DNA from: Lytechinus pictus
Lineage: Eukaryota; Echinodermata; Echinoidea; Temnopleuroida; Toxopneustidae
Assembly (NCBI RefSeq): GCF_037042905.1
Contig: NC_087247.1
Location: forward strand, 57,807,920-57,871,919
Direction of reading: 5' to 3'
Length of the DNA: 64,000 nt
The translations under genes were made by a program, and so were the position numbers. Positions 21,846-33,139 of the stretch are shown one piece after another. A model generated the notes under the pieces. The model did not search any database and had not been told where the DNA came from. It was given only the letters and a program-made list of their open reading frames with translations. Numbering within the stretch: position 1 is the stretch's first letter; each line of letters begins with the position of its first letter.

Positions 21846-22214
21846 GTATACCTCTAGGCCTTCTTTTAACTTTGAAATGATCTTCTGGAATATTATGTGG
21901 TAAAAGAGTGTAACACACATGCAAGAAGTAAAATCCCGCTCAATCATATCAAGTTTGTTATTCAACAGGATCATGTTGTACTACAAATTTACATCCTAGT
22001 TAGATGCATAAAACATGTACATTTAAAGAGTAGTTTAGTTGCATAGATGAACTATTTATGTAATTGAAGCTGTGTTCTTGTAGACTGAAATGCTTGATGT
22101 ACATATCACTGAAGCCATTTTTAAGTGATATATATGTGCCAATTGACTGAGCAAATAACTGTTAATGTATTGTATTTAGGGAGTCTTGGGAGTCTTTGTT
22201 CAAATGTTCAACAA

Positions 22215-22220
22215 AATAAA
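22215..22220 (+). terminator. Polyadenylation signal AATAAA
   Basis: AATAAA in CAACAAAATAAAGCC, 1,042 bp after the b561 stop codon, followed within 30 nt by a T-rich GTAGCTTTTTC. It is the first canonical hexamer I see downstream of the stop. Confidence 0.5.
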
Positions 22221-22325
22221 GCCAGTAACGTAGCTTTTTCATTCCTTTGTCTTATAAGTGAATACAGATGGACAAAATAACATAAAGTGCTATATGCAAA
22301 GGTGTGATTATTGTTATCATTTGTT

Positions 22326-22440
22326 ACCATTGTGATTATCATCATCTTCACGATCGTCATCTCCATCATCATCATCATCCTTACCATCATCATTACCATC
22401 ATCACCATCTTCATCACCATCATTATCATCATCAACATAT
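22326..22440. repeat. (ATC)n microsatellite
   Basis: Imperfect CATCATCACCATC repeats just downstream of the b561 polyadenylation signal. The Met-rich minus-strand frame is an artefact. Confidence 0.9.
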
Positions 22441-22441
22441 A

Positions 22442-22674
22442 GTCAGGCAGCATATTTCATGATTTACCGGCTACTTCGAAAAATTGGCTAAGTCTGATTT
22501 TTCACTTTTATGTGATTGGTGACATTACAAGGAACAACTTTCAACTTGGTGACAAATTTCTAATGGTCATTTGTCACCAAATTGAAAGTTGTTCCTCGTG
22601 ATGTCAGCAATCACATAAAAGTGAAAAATCAGACTTAGCCAATTTTTCGAAGTAGATGACATATCCTGCCTGAC
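22442..22674. mobile_element. 233-bp fold-back MITE with TA duplication
   Basis: Ends GTCAGGCAG and CTGCCTGAC, each flanked by TA (22440-22441, 22675-22676). Arms pair along almost the whole length: AATTGGCTAAGTCTGATTTT near 22480 with AAAATCAGACTTAGCCAATT near 22626. The loop is around 22560. TA duplication fits a Tc1/mariner-type origin. Confidence 0.85.
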
Positions 22675-23010
22675 TAATATCAGTGGATGAAGATAATCCT
22701 CTAATTGAAAATATTAAGTCTTGTATAAATGACATTCAGAACAGGCAAGTTTTCTCCTTGTAATCTATCTTTATTCAAGATAGAGTATTATTAGTAGAGT
22801 TACTTGGTTAGAACATTCTGCACATACATGTAGATAAAGATACAAGGTTTGATGTGAGTGGTTAGGAATCCTTAGGATAAATGTGAATGTGCGTACAACC
22901 ATTGAAATTTCTTATATCACTACTTGAAGGAAATCTGAATTATTCAATGTTTTCCTATATTTCCATTTGATTTATTCTTTATCAATGTATGTGAAGTAAT
23001 TGATTTTTTT

Positions 23011-24309
23011 GTCTCACCTGCGAAGCAGAGTGAGACTATAGGCGCCGCTTTTCCGACTGCAGCGTCAACACCAAATCTTAACCGAAGGTTAAGTTTTTGA
23101 AATGACAGCATAACTTAGAAAGTATATGGACCTAGTTCATGAAACTTAGCCATAAGGTTAATCAAGTATTACTAAACATCCTGCCTTAGTTTCAGGTCAC
23201 ATGACCAAGGTCAAAAGGTCATTTAGGGTCAATGAATTAAGACCATGTTGGGGGAATCAACATCCAAATCTTAACCTAAGGTTAAGTTTTTGAAATGTCA
23301 TCATAACTTAGAAAATAAATGGACCTAGTTCACGAAACTTGGACATTCAAGTATTACTGAACATCCTTCTTGAGTTTCACGTCACATGACCAAGGTCAAC
23401 GGTCATTTAGGGTCAATGAACTTTGGCCAAATTGGGGGTATCTGTTGAATTACCATCATAACGTTGAAATAATAGTAATGAAGTATCACTGAACATCCTG
23501 TGCAAGTTTCAGGTCACATGATTAAAGGTTAAAGGTCATTTAGGGTCAATGAACTTTGGCTAAGTTGGGGGTATTTGTTGTTGAATTACCGTCATAACTT
23601 TGAAAGTTTATTGGTCTAGTTCATAAAACTTGGACATAAGAGTAATCAAGTATCACTGAACATCCTGTGCGAATTTCAGATCACATGACCAACATCAAAG
23701 GTCAATGAACTTTGGCCATAATGGGGGTATCTGTTGAATTACCATCATAACTTCGAAAGTTTATGGATCAGATACATGAAACTTGGACATAAGAGTAATC
23801 AAGTATCTTTGAACATCCGGTCCGAGGTTCAGGTCACATGACCATGGTCAAAGGTCATTTAAGGTCAATGTACTTTGGCCATGTTGGGGGTATTTGTTGA
23901 ATTACCATCATATCCGTGTAAGTGTATTGGTCTAGTTCATAAAACGTGGACATAAGAGTAACCAAGTATCACTGAACATCTTTTGCGAGTTTCAGGTCAC
24001 ATGACAAAAGTCAAAGGTCATTTTAGGTCATTTAACTTTGGCCATTTTAGAGGTAATTATTAGATTGCTGTCATAACTTTCAAAGTCTATAGATATAGTG
24101 TATAAAATGTGGATATAGGGGTAATCAAGTATCACTAACAAGTTTTAGGTCACATGATCAAGGTCAAATATCAATGAACGTAGTATTGTATCATTATATG
24201 AATGGTGTTTTTTGTTTAATAATTATTTTATAGTAGTTTTCAAAGTCAGCACTGCTGCTATATTGAATCACGTGATGCAGGTGAGACCGCCAGAGGCATT
24301 CCACTCGTT
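23011..24309 (+). repeat. DR1-rich internal-tandem repeat element, copy 2 (full length)
   Basis: Starts GTCTCACCTGCGAAGCAGAG, GTGAGACTATAGGCGCCGC and ends GATGCAGGTGAGACCGCCAG plus AGGCATTCCACTCGTT. The termini are inverted (GTCTCACCTGC / GCAGGTGAGAC). Seven to eight units of about 160 bp lie between, most with CAGGTCACATGAC followed by a GGTCAAAGGTCA-like motif. Confidence 0.85.
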
Positions 24310-24433
24310 AAGAATCTGTCTCTCCCCTCGAGTGTTTCATTACAACTCAAGTATTTATGAAATAAACTAACTACTGCACCTAATTCACTTGTTCAGTTAG
24401 TACACTGTTTTTACTTTATATGCTGGGGTTTTT

Positions 24434-25667
24434 GTCTCACCTGCGAAGCAGAGTGAGACTATAGGTGCCGCTTTTCCGACGGCGGCGTCAACACCAAATC
24501 TTAACCGAAGGTTAAGTTTTTGAAATGACAGCATAACTTAGAAAGTATATAGACCTAGTTCATGAAACTTAGCCATAAGGTTAATCAAGTATTACTAAAC
24601 ATCCTGCTTTAGTTTCAGGTCACATGACCAAGGTCAAAGGTCATTTAGGGTCAATGAACTTAGACAATGTTGGGGGAATCAACATCAAAATCTTAACCTA
24701 AGGTTAAGTTTTTGAAATGTCATCATAACTTAAAAATATATGGACCTGGAGCATGAAACTTGGACATAAGGTTAATCAAGTATTACTGAACATCCTGCCC
24801 AAGTTTCACGTCACATGACCAGGGTCAAAGGTCATTTAGGGTCAATGAACTTTGGCCAAATTGGGGGTATCTGTTGAATTACCATCATTACTTTGAAAGT
24901 TTATCGATCTGATTCATGAAACTTGGACATAATAGTAATCAGGTATCACTGAACATCCTGTGCGAATTTCAGGTCACATGATCTACGTCAAAGGTCAATT
25001 AACTTTGGCCATAATTCAATAAAAACATAAATAAAAAAAAATAAATAAAAACTTTGGCCATAATGGGGGTATTTGTTGAATTACCATAAATTTGAAAGTT
25101 TATTGATCTAGTTCATAAAACTTGGACATAAGAGTAATCAGGCATCACTAAACATCCTGTGCGAATTTCAGGTCACATGACCAACGTCAAAGGTCAATGA
25201 ACTTTGGCCATAATGGGGGTATCTGTTGAATTACCATCATAACTTCGAACGTTTATTGATCTAATTCTTAAAACTTGGCCATAAGAGTAATCAAGTATTT
25301 TTAAACATCCCGTCCGAGTTTCAGGTCACATGACCAAGGTCAAAGGTCATTTAAGGTCAATGAACTTTGGCCATGTTGGGGGTATTTGTTGAATTACCAT
25401 CATAACTCTGTAAGTATATTGGCCTAGTTCATAAAACTTGGACATAAGAGTCATCAATTATCACTGAACATCTCATGCGATTTTCAGGTCACATGATGAA
25501 AGTCAAAGGTCATTTAAGGTCATTGAACTTTGGCCATTTTAGAGGTAATTATTAGATTGCTGTCATAACTTTTAAAGCCTATAGATATAGTGTATAAAAT
25601 GTGGATATAGGGGTAATCAAGTATCAATGCACTGCAGGTGAGACCGCCAGAGGCATTCCAATTGTTT
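24434..25667 (+). repeat. DR1-rich internal-tandem repeat element, copy 3
   Basis: Same left end as copy 2. The right part jumps from TATCAATG directly to CACTGCAGGTGAGACCGCC, so about 100 bp before the right end are missing. A short A-rich insertion with a duplicated ACTTTGGCCATAAT flank lies at about 25015-25062. It sits 124 bp from copy 2 in the same orientation. Confidence 0.85.
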
Positions 25668-26252
25668 TAAATTCAGTACGACATCATATGCTTCCCCTCC
25701 CCCCTTGGCCTCTTCTCCCCCTCCCTTTTATTTCTCCTCACTTCCATGGTCCTGGGAAGCGGGGTTGCTAAAACACCCACAAGATTTTTCCTGCGTGTTT
25801 TATACTCCATAGGCAGTCTCCCCTGGAATTCTGGTAGTTGTGGCAAAGTGGATTAATGTAACCCAAATGTCCTTTATTTGTAGTGAAAATTATTTTTTTT
25901 ATATGGTCAAATTTCTTGGGAATAAAATGATCTTAATTTTGTAGTGTTTGAAACCCATTTTTTTTTTTTGCTAGTCAAATTTACATCAGCACCCCCTGTA
26001 AAAAAATCGTTACCAGGGCCCTGTTCATTTCCCTCCTTTATCTTCCTATTGTGCCTTCTCCCCCCCCCCCCTTATTCTTTCTGACCCTCTTCCTCTTTAA
26101 GTTTGGTTAAAGATGAGAATGCAGTTCCAATCTTTGTAGTGTTTATTGATTTGCTTGCCAGCTGAATTAAATTTTCCAGCTAATATTCAATCATGAAATA
26201 TGGAAAATGTATTAATGATTTTAATCTTATTTTTATCCCTTAAGCTATTATA
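25668..26252. other. No feature seen
   Basis: Mixed sequence with C-rich runs near 25700 and 26057. No exon, repeat end or RNA gene recognised. Confidence 0.5.
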
Positions 26253-27071
26253 CAGTGCGTCCCACAAAAAACGAAACCGAGATTTATCGATGATTTATCA
26301 TAACTTAATCACAAATACAATAGACAAATGACCTACCATTTTAAAGCTTAGAATCTCCTCTTTCATCTGAAATTAATAAGATTATTTCTCATTCAAGCAT
26401 GAGTGAGCAAAAACAATTTGAAAAGGGGATACCAAAAAGTCACTTGGCGGGCCGTATCTGGGTTTTAAAAAGAAAACCACATTTTTAAAAAGTTCAATAT
26501 CTGCTCTTTAATTTGATACCTCAATTACAGAAAATGGTCAAGAAATAACAAAGTTCTGATTATTTGAAATAAGGCTTGAATTTCAATAATTTCATAAAAT
26601 GAAGAGGTTTTACAGGTTAGCGTTCAAACTCACTCGACACTCCGTTTTGTTGACGATCAGCCATGCATTAAGTCTTTTGTTACCGTGCGATAGCTTCAGT
26701 GGGAAACCGGTGTAAACACGTTTATTTAATGAAATTATGGAAATACAAGCATTGTTTCGAGGGATCATAACTTTTTTACTACTTGACCATTTTCTGTGAT
26801 TTAGGTATCAAAGAAAAGAGAAGATATTGAACTTTTTAGTCATGTGATTTTCTGTTTGAAATTCAGATACCCCCCGCCAAATGAGTTTTTGGCATCCTTT
26901 CTTCGAATTGTTTTTGCTCAATCATGCGTGAATGAAGAATAATCGAAGTAATACCAGATGAAAGAGGAGATTCTAAGCTTTACATTGGTAGGTCATTTGT
27001 CTATTTGATTTATGATTAAGTTATGATAAATCATCGCTAAATCTCGGTTTCGTTTTTTCTGGGACGCACTG
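26253..27071. mobile_element. Mariner-like MITE, copy 1 (819 bp)
   Basis: Ends CAGTGCGTCCCAC and its partner (GTGG replaced by CTGGGACGCACTG), flanked by TA on both sides (26251-26252, 27072-27073). The terminal inverted repeats extend at least 75 bp, with AAAACGAAACCGAGATTTA and AACTTAATCA paired near the other end. Inner arms pair further (AGCATGAGTGAGCAAAAACA near 26397 with TTTTTGCTCAATCATGCGTG near 26910). There is no transposase frame. TA duplication and size fit a non-autonomous Tc1/mariner element. Confidence 0.85.
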
Positions 27072-27239
27072 TATAGTACATGCATTTCTTTTGTAATTCC
27101 GCTTTTTCCTGAATGTTGGTAATGAAATATAAGCATTTTTTGTATTAAATACAAATGATTGTACAGTGAGATTTACGGAAATACGATTAACATTTGCATG
27201 ATAATGTCGTGAGAGGGCGCAAGTCAATATTGGAGGGAG

Positions 27240-28229
27240 GGGTCTTTTGAAATTTGGTTTTGAGACAGATAATTTGTGTTCCTTTTGTAAAAAAAGAAGT
27301 TGGGTCTTACCAACATTTTTTTTAATTGTCCTGAAGTTAAGCCATTATGGGAAGAGATGAGTAAAATATTTCAACTGAATGAACTTGGCAGTGACAGGTG
27401 GAAAAAAAATGTCATGGGGATGCCTGGAAATACAAGAGTAACTTTAATAAACTGTATTATATTCTTAAGTATATTGTTTTTAGTTCAAGAAAACAGGGAA
27501 TATTGCCAACCGTACAGAAAGTGACACATTTGGTTAAACAGTATCGAGATACGGAATATCAAATAGCGTTTAAAAGGGGGAAGCTGGGGGTGCACTTAAC
27601 AAAATGGGAACAAATCAATGCATAGCTTTCTTAATACTATGGATGTATTGGTTGCTTCTTTTTGTTTCTGTTTTGTTTTGTTTATTCATTCAAATACAGA
27701 TAGTTATGCCAGAGCAAGATGTATCGTGTATGGGTGTACGTGTGTAGATGGATGTGTGAGTTTTGTGACGGGGGGGGGGGGGGGCTGTGGGTGGTGTTGA
27801 GTTGAAGTGAGCTTGTGTGAGTGTCTGGGGAGAGAGATGAGGGGGAGGGGGGTAAGGTGAGTGCGTAGGGACGTTTTAGACTAATAACCTTCCTCTAATT
27901 AACCTTTGAAATCTTTTTTCTTGTACAATTAATATGACTGTGCAAAAGGGATTATTTCTATTCAGAGAAAAAGTCATCTTTTACAAAGTATGTTTTTTTT
28001 ATTTGTCGATTGATATGGTTTTTCCCCCTCTGCTTTCACATTGTTATGGAAGAGAAATTGGGCAATTAACTTTATTTGTAATCATTCTAAAAATATTTGT
28101 AATCTCATTGATATTGATATATTTATTTGTATCGTATACATGTACAGAATCTTGATTTATATGAATTGTGATTGTAAACTTATTGATTTGAAAGAGGAAG
28201 AAAATAAAATATTATTCAAAAAAAAAAAC
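27240..28229 (+). mobile_element. L1/Tx1-like LINE, 3' end fragment
   Basis: The frames near 27300-27625 together encode NIFFNCPEVKPLWEEMSKIF, a form of the cysteine/histidine-containing segment near the L1-type ORF2 C-terminus, then the tail TVQKVTHLVKQYRDTEYQIA and FKRGKLGVHLTKWEQ; the two parts are in different frames, so it is frameshifted. About 600 bp of T-rich 3'UTR follow, ending in a poly-A run at about 28219-28228. 5' truncation plus a poly-A tail is the usual LINE insertion form. It is related to the LINE at 35640-37960. Confidence 0.75.
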
Positions 28230-28836
28230 ATGCTAGAAGATCTATGATTCTTAAAAATACCTTGTGCATTGTCAACACTTGCCATGAATGCTCTTTTGGA
28301 CATAGTATAGCTTGTACCTAATACGCAGCATTACCATATAGATCGTTCAAAGCTTATAATGCTATCATTAAAAAATGTATTGTTATTTTTACAACGATTA
28401 TCACAAAATAGTGATGAATATTCCTCATCACTGGCTTTATCAAACTGTGCGTATAGTATAGTGGCTCTGTAGTTAAAATTCTTTGACACTTCAAGAAAGA
28501 ATTATACTTCTGTTTCACTGTTGTATTTATCATTGTTTGCCTTCTGTGTTCATTATGATACTTAAAACCATGTTTTTTGTCTTTTGTAGAACCAACAAAG
28601 ATATTTTATTGAAATAAATCAAATGTCAAAGGATTGTTATGTAAGCTATGTTAAGATCTCTTGTGTCTTGGTCATTTCATACATTGTAAGTTTAAGAGAG
28701 ATTAGGTTGGCAATGCATTGTTATTAACAGGGAACTTCTATTCTTTTTAGCTTTTCAACACCTGTACTTAGACAGTGAATGGATAAAAGTAATTATAGAA
28801 CCCCATTCATAATGTTTCTCAACTTAGAGATAGATG
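28230..28836. other. No feature seen
   Basis: AT-rich sequence between a LINE tail and a MITE, with no recognised structure. Confidence 0.5.
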
Positions 28837-29366
28837 TGAAAGGACAAGTTCACCTCAACAAAATGTTGATTTGAATAAAGAGAGAAAAGTCCAACAAGCA
28901 TTGCACTGAATCTCTTAAAAATCGGATGTAAAATATGAAAGTTATGACATCATAAAATCACACAGTTGTATGCAAATGAGGCGGCTGATGACATCACCCA
29001 CTCACTATTTCTTTTGTATTTTATTATATGAGATATTTAAATTTTCTCATCCTGTGAAAGTTTTGTTCCTCCCTGAACATGTAGAATTACCATTGTTCAA
29101 CATTAATAGTCTAGTCAAGTTGGTCCTTATTGTCTTAAGGAAATTGAAATATTGTTTAAACAATAAACAAAAGAAATAGAAAGTGAGGGACGTCATCGAT
29201 TTCTCTCATTTGCATATCACTGAGTTGTGCATAATAATAGCTCTCCTGTGAAAAATAAGCAACACTTTAAAATGCCCCGATTTTGATGAAATTTTCAGTG
29301 TTATGCTTCTTTGATTTTTTTTTCTATTTATTCAAATCAACTCTTTTCTTGGTGGACTTTACCCGT
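28837..29366. mobile_element. TTAAAGGTCAAGTCCACCCC-type MITE, copy 1
   Basis: A diverged member of the most abundant MITE family here: AGGACAAGTTCACC at the left, GGTGGACTTTACC at the right. The internal blocks TGATTTGAATAAAGAGAG, AAAATCGGATGTAAAATATG, CATCACCCACTCACTATTTC and GTGAGGGACGTCATCGAT form a long imperfect hairpin. Confidence 0.75.
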
Positions 29367-29369
29367 AAA

Positions 29370-29849
29370 TACTTCACACATCCGATGAAAATGCCGTCTG
29401 GAAACCTTTCCATTTTAGAACAGAAAATGTGAGTGTGGAGTGGGCACCAAGACCATCTTTTTCCATTCTGTTATGCAATTAAGTAAGTCTATCAAGGAGA
29501 CCGAGAGACAAATTAGACCGAATTACGTCAAAATAATCAAATTTGGGCATGATCAGAGCATTACAGAATAGTTTAAAATATCTAGGATACATGGCTTTGC
29601 GGATCGACGTAGATATCTTGAAATATCTTTAGCAGTGTGATCTATATATTATGTGCCTTTCATGTGACAAATTATCATCGAGTATTGCACCTATAGGTAC
29701 TTACAATCGGACATATTTATCTCGATTTTCCTATTGCCAATTTTTCCCGACGGGAGCGCAGATATACCGACGATGTCCAGATTGTGTGTGTGTGTGGGGG
29801 GGTTATCACAGCCCATACATCCTCTTTAGCTACGGCTCTGATTCGTACA
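29370..29849. other. No firm feature; possible old retrotransposon remnant
   Basis: Unique-looking AT-rich sequence followed by a G-run at 29796. No family assigned. Confidence 0.3.
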
Positions 29850-30110
29850 TCATTTTGGCGCCCCCTCCCCTAAAGTTGAATATGAATTTTGCACCCTCGC
29901 CCCCTAATGAGAAATTATTTGGCGCTCCGGTCAAACACCAATTTGGCGTTCCCTTCCCGAGTTTAAGGTCAATTTGGCGCCCCCCCCCCCCATGTGAAAC
30001 ACGAGTTTGGAAACCCAGGTCAAACATGAATTTGGTGCCACCCCCCCCCCCCCATGTGAAACATGAAGGCGCCCCAAAGGTCGATCAATTTGGCGTCCCG
30101 CTCGTTTACC
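29850..30110. repeat. Tandem TTTGGCGCCCC array, about 40-50 bp units
   Basis: AATTTGGCGCCCC-like cores near 29855, 29920, 29945, 29970 and 30085 alternate with GTCAAACATGAA, CATGTGAAACA and C-runs. The 230-aa frame across it is Pro-rich and repetitive and is not a credible protein. Confidence 0.65.
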
Positions 30111-30300
30111 TTTCCCCTCTCTTTCCCCCTCTCCTTTCCTTTTCCCCTCCCCCTGGCCTTTTTTCTTGCTCTATTGCTCTTTCATTTTCTTTCCATTCCC
30201 TCTTCCTTTTTCTCTCTCTTTTTCTTTCCCTTTTTTTCTCTTTCTCTTCTACTTTCCCTCTGTTTTTTCTCCCTTTTTTGTTTTTCCCCTTTTTGGCGTC
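30110..30300. repeat. Polypyrimidine tract
   Basis: About 190 bp of almost pure C/T following the TTTGGCGCC array. All overlapping frames are compositional. Confidence 0.8.
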
Positions 30301-30420
30301 CCATTTTCGCCTATCCAAGGGCACTGGCCCGAGGCCCCCCTAGAATACTTGCATTGGTAATACAACATGTGTGTTCATGAGGATGATGCTGCATGTAGAA
30401 AAAAATAGCACGTTGTTTAA

Positions 30421-30500
30421 GCCAGTCACTATAACAACACATCGTTTAAACTTTTAAACAACTCGCTTAAAAGTTTAAACAGCGTTTTTACAGTGTGTGG
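30421..30500. repeat. TTTAAAC-rich fragment
   Basis: GCCAGTCACTATAACAACAC then repeated TTTAAAC and AACTCGCTTAAA words, matching the larger block at 31867-32055. A fragment of one dispersed repeat. Confidence 0.5.
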
Positions 30501-30534
30501 TCAATGGTCATGTAGGGGTCAACAGATATGACGT

Positions 30535-30760
30535 TGTGTCCATCCGTTTTTCAAGTATTGTTCAACTTGCTCTCATTATCTTCATATCTGCATCAATTGT
30601 GTTTTATAATTGGTACAAATAATCATTGGGTAATATCACATTGTTCTTGAGGATAATAAGGTCAAAGGTCATCTAGGGGCCAAAAGCTCATGTTTATTGA
30701 TCGCGAAATTAGGCGAGACTCGTGAACCACCTTGTTCCTTTCAAAATCAATTCTCAAAGA
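30535..30760 (+). repeat. Dispersed repeat shared with 56010-56232
   Basis: Blocks GTTCAACTTGCTCT, TGCATCAATTGTG, AAGGTCAAAGGTCATCTAGG and GGCGAGACTCGTGAACCACC correspond, in reverse complement, to 56010-56232. It includes an exact AGGTCAAAGGTCA. Confidence 0.65.
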
Positions 30761-30904
30761 CTTGTGCTTGGAATATTTGGTTCCAGAAGGCGAAGGTTAA
30801 GGGCCAACAAGTGCTATTCAACTTTTTTTTAATTCAACGTTTTAGCTGTCTTTTTAGTCGTCTTCAAATAAATTAAAGGAGTATGTTTCCTCTAGGGAGA
30901 AAGG

Positions 30905-31150
30905 GCCCTTGAAGTTGACTACTTATTCCTTATTCAAAATGTGAAGTTAGCTACTTATTTCCTTTTCCTTATTCAAAATGTGAAGTTAGCTACTTATTCC
31001 TTTTCCTTATTCAAAATGTGAAGGTAGCTATACTTAATCATTTTCCATATACAAAATACGCTTTTCCTTATTCAAAATGCACTTTTCCTCAATCAAAATA
31101 CACTTTACCTTTTTCGAAATACGTCTTTCCTGATTCAAACTGCATCTTTC
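30905..31150. repeat. Degenerating tandem repeat, about 20 and 55 bp
   Basis: Three units with GTGAAGTTAGCTACTTATTC then CTTATTCAAAAT, followed by shorter TTTTCCTTATTCAAAATGC-type units to about 31150. The shift from 55-bp to about 25-bp units suggests slippage within the array. Confidence 0.75.
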
Positions 31151-31204
31151 CTTCACAATAATTTTTAAAAAGGAAAAAGAAATAGCTAACTTGACGGACC
31201 TTCG

Positions 31205-31705
31205 AAAGCCATAATAATAATAATAATAAAAATAGGCATTTATATAGCGCCGTCTATCTAGAAACATTCTATTCCAAGGCGCGTTGTTATTATTATTACC
31301 CCGGCTTTAGCTTAGTCTGCTATGCAGACTCTGAATGGCTCGTGAAGTGGGATCTGCAGCTGGTTTGCGAAGCAAACCAGCCTGAAAGGGCGAGCGAAGC
31401 GAGCCAGATCTGCAGGCTCTAGTAGACCTAGTCTGCTATGCAGACTCCTTGAATCAGCTGTGATACACACACTGCAGATGTGGGTCTACAGTTGTAGACT
31501 AGCTTTAGCTCGAGCTGCCTTTCAGCGCTCATGCATTCAAGGAATTAATCCTGCCGGGTACCCATTCACCTCACCTGGGTCGAGTGCAGCAAAATGTGGA
31601 TAAATTTCTTGCTGAAAGAAATTACGCCATGGCTGGGATTCGAACCCACGACCCTCTGTTTCAAAATAAGAAGACTTATCCACTGGGCCACAACGCTCCA
31701 CAAGC
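31205..31705 (-). mobile_element. tRNA-derived SINE with an insertion of palindromic DNA
   Basis: On the minus strand the head (31705-31620) is tRNA-like, with box A TGGCCCAGTGG and box B GGTTCGAATCC. The body holds AATTTATCCACATTTTGC, then ACCCAGGTGAGGTGAATGGG and TACCCGGCAGGATTAATTCC, a widely shared metazoan SINE-core-like segment. The tail has GGCGCTATATAAATGCC followed by (ATT)n. The middle (31313-31449) is interrupted by short palindromes. It is polymerase III-type in origin, not a functional tRNA gene. Confidence 0.75.
31313..31449. repeat. Cluster of short perfect palindromes inside the SINE
   Basis: Two copies of TAGTCTGCTATGCAGACT (31313 and 31429) bracket GCTGGTTTGCGAAGCAAACCAGC-type and GGCGAGCGAAGCGAGCC hairpins and a paired GATCTGCAG. 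Four hairpins lie in about 140 bp. It appears inserted between SINE halves. Confidence 0.7.
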
Positions 31706-31866
31706 CATATCATACAGTAGAGATTTGCTCAGGGAATTTACCATCAGAAGAAATGATATCGGGGGGGGGGGGGGTTCTACTACAATAGTTTTCTACGCAA
31801 ATCATGCATATTATGAAATTTTCCTCTGCTTTTATTGAAAAATGACACTTACTCAATCCTATCTCA

Positions 31867-32055
31867 CGGTAAAAAAACAAATTGTTTAAACTTTTTGAAA
31901 TTGCTTAAACTTTCATTTAATTTCCTTTACAAGAACTTGTTTAAAACTTTTAAACAACTAGTTCAAAACTTTTAACAACTTGTTCAAAACTTTAAACAAT
32001 ATTTGTTAGATTGACTGGCTTAAACAACTCGCTTAAATTTGTTTAACGTTTTTTT
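31867..32055. repeat. TTTAAACAA-rich repeat block
   Basis: At least eight TTTAAAC or TTCAAAAC words spaced 15-30 bp apart, with AACTCGCTTAAA and a GACTGGCTTAAAC end shared with 30421. No coding potential. Confidence 0.55.
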
Positions 32056-32084
32056 TAATACATCGTTCTCACAATAAATATTAA

Positions 32085-32568
32085 ACAAGTGGAATGTCTC
32101 TGGCAGTCTCGCCTGCATTACGCGATTCAATATAGCAGCAGTCCTGACTTTGAAAACAACTATTGAATAATTATTTTTAAAACATCATTCTTGTAATAAT
32201 AAAATACCATGTTCATTGACCCTAAATGATATTTGACCTTAAACTCGCACAGGATTTTCGGTGATACTTGATTGCTCATATGTCCAGGTTTCATGGACTA
32301 TATAATAGATCCATAAACTTTCAGTATATGGATTTAAAAAATATCTCAACGTGGCAAAAGTTCGTTGACCCTAAATGACATTTGCGGACCTCAATCATGT
32401 GGCCGTATACTCAGCAAGGATGTTTAGTGACACACCGTTACCCTTAAATCCAAGTTTCATGAACTGAATCCATAAACTATTAAAGTATTGTGACGATACA
32501 TTGGTTAAGATTTCGATGTTGATTCCCCCAACATATTTTAAGATCATTGACCCTAGATGCCTTTTGAA
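32085..32568 (-). repeat. DR1-rich repeat element, copy 4 (fragment)
   Basis: Starts, inverted, with GGAATGTCTCTGGCAGTCTC and GCCTGCATTACGCGATTCAA, followed by about three diverged units, and breaks off near 32568 without the GGCGCC end. The DR1 words are mutated in this copy, which suggests an older insertion. Confidence 0.75.
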
Positions 32569-32845
32569 CTTGTGGCGCACCGAGCCTTTCGGAGTGGCGC
32601 GTGGGAGCCGGTATAGAAAAAGAAAAAGCATTAGAAAATAAAAGGTTGATCTACTATTAATCTGGAATTGAGGTTTGATCATTTAATTACAAAGGGAAAA
32701 TAAAAACTCAGCTCTTTTGAAATCTAAATGCTATTTGATTTCCTCTGATTTGTGTAATCTAGCATTCGATAACGCCTATTATGGAGGATCTATTTAATGT
32801 ATTCATTTACGATTGGTACGAAGAGTCAAAGACTATGTACAAATA

Positions 32846-33078
32846 GGCGGCGGAAGCGGGGGGGACGGGGGGGACGTGTCCCCCCCCTAAATTTGAGGTG
32901 GGTGGGACGATCCCCCCCCCTAAATTTTTCGTTGATGACCTTTTTTTTTTTCTTTTTTTTTTTGCTTGTCAAATTTTTTTGTCGGTCCCCCATAAAATTT
33001 TGGTTGATATATAATCTTTTTTTTTGCTTGTCAAAAAAATTTGGTGGTCCCCCCCTAAATTGTTTGGCTTCCGCCGCC
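32846..33078. mobile_element. Short element with GGCGGCGGAAGC terminal inverted repeats
   Basis: 12-bp inverted ends GGCGGCGGAAGC (32846) and GCTTCCGCCGCC (to 33078). Inside are CCCCCTAAATTT units and T-runs followed by GCTTGTCAAA, as in 6790-7125. 233 bp, non-coding. The frames across it are poly-Phe or poly-Lys artefacts. Confidence 0.6.
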
Positions 33079-33139
33079 AATGCATGTACATAATATGTGA
33101 ACATAGATTTGTGAACAGTGATTTTAATAATAACAATAA

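Larger units (their letters stand above)
21174..22240 (+). other. 3'UTR of the b561 gene (inferred)
   Basis: From the stop at 21173 to just beyond the first convincing AATAAA at 22215. It contains a MITE fragment at 21522-21845, so part of the mature transcript is transposon-derived. The length is inferred from the polyadenylation signal only. Confidence 0.5.

Noticed and set aside
29651-30343. 230-aa open frame
   Set aside because: It spans a tandem TTTGGCGCC array, C-runs and a pyrimidine tract; the protein is Pro/Phe/Ser-rich with no domain.
31620-31705. tRNA gene on the minus strand
   Set aside because: tRNA-like promoter boxes only; it leads directly into a SINE body and (ATT)n tail.
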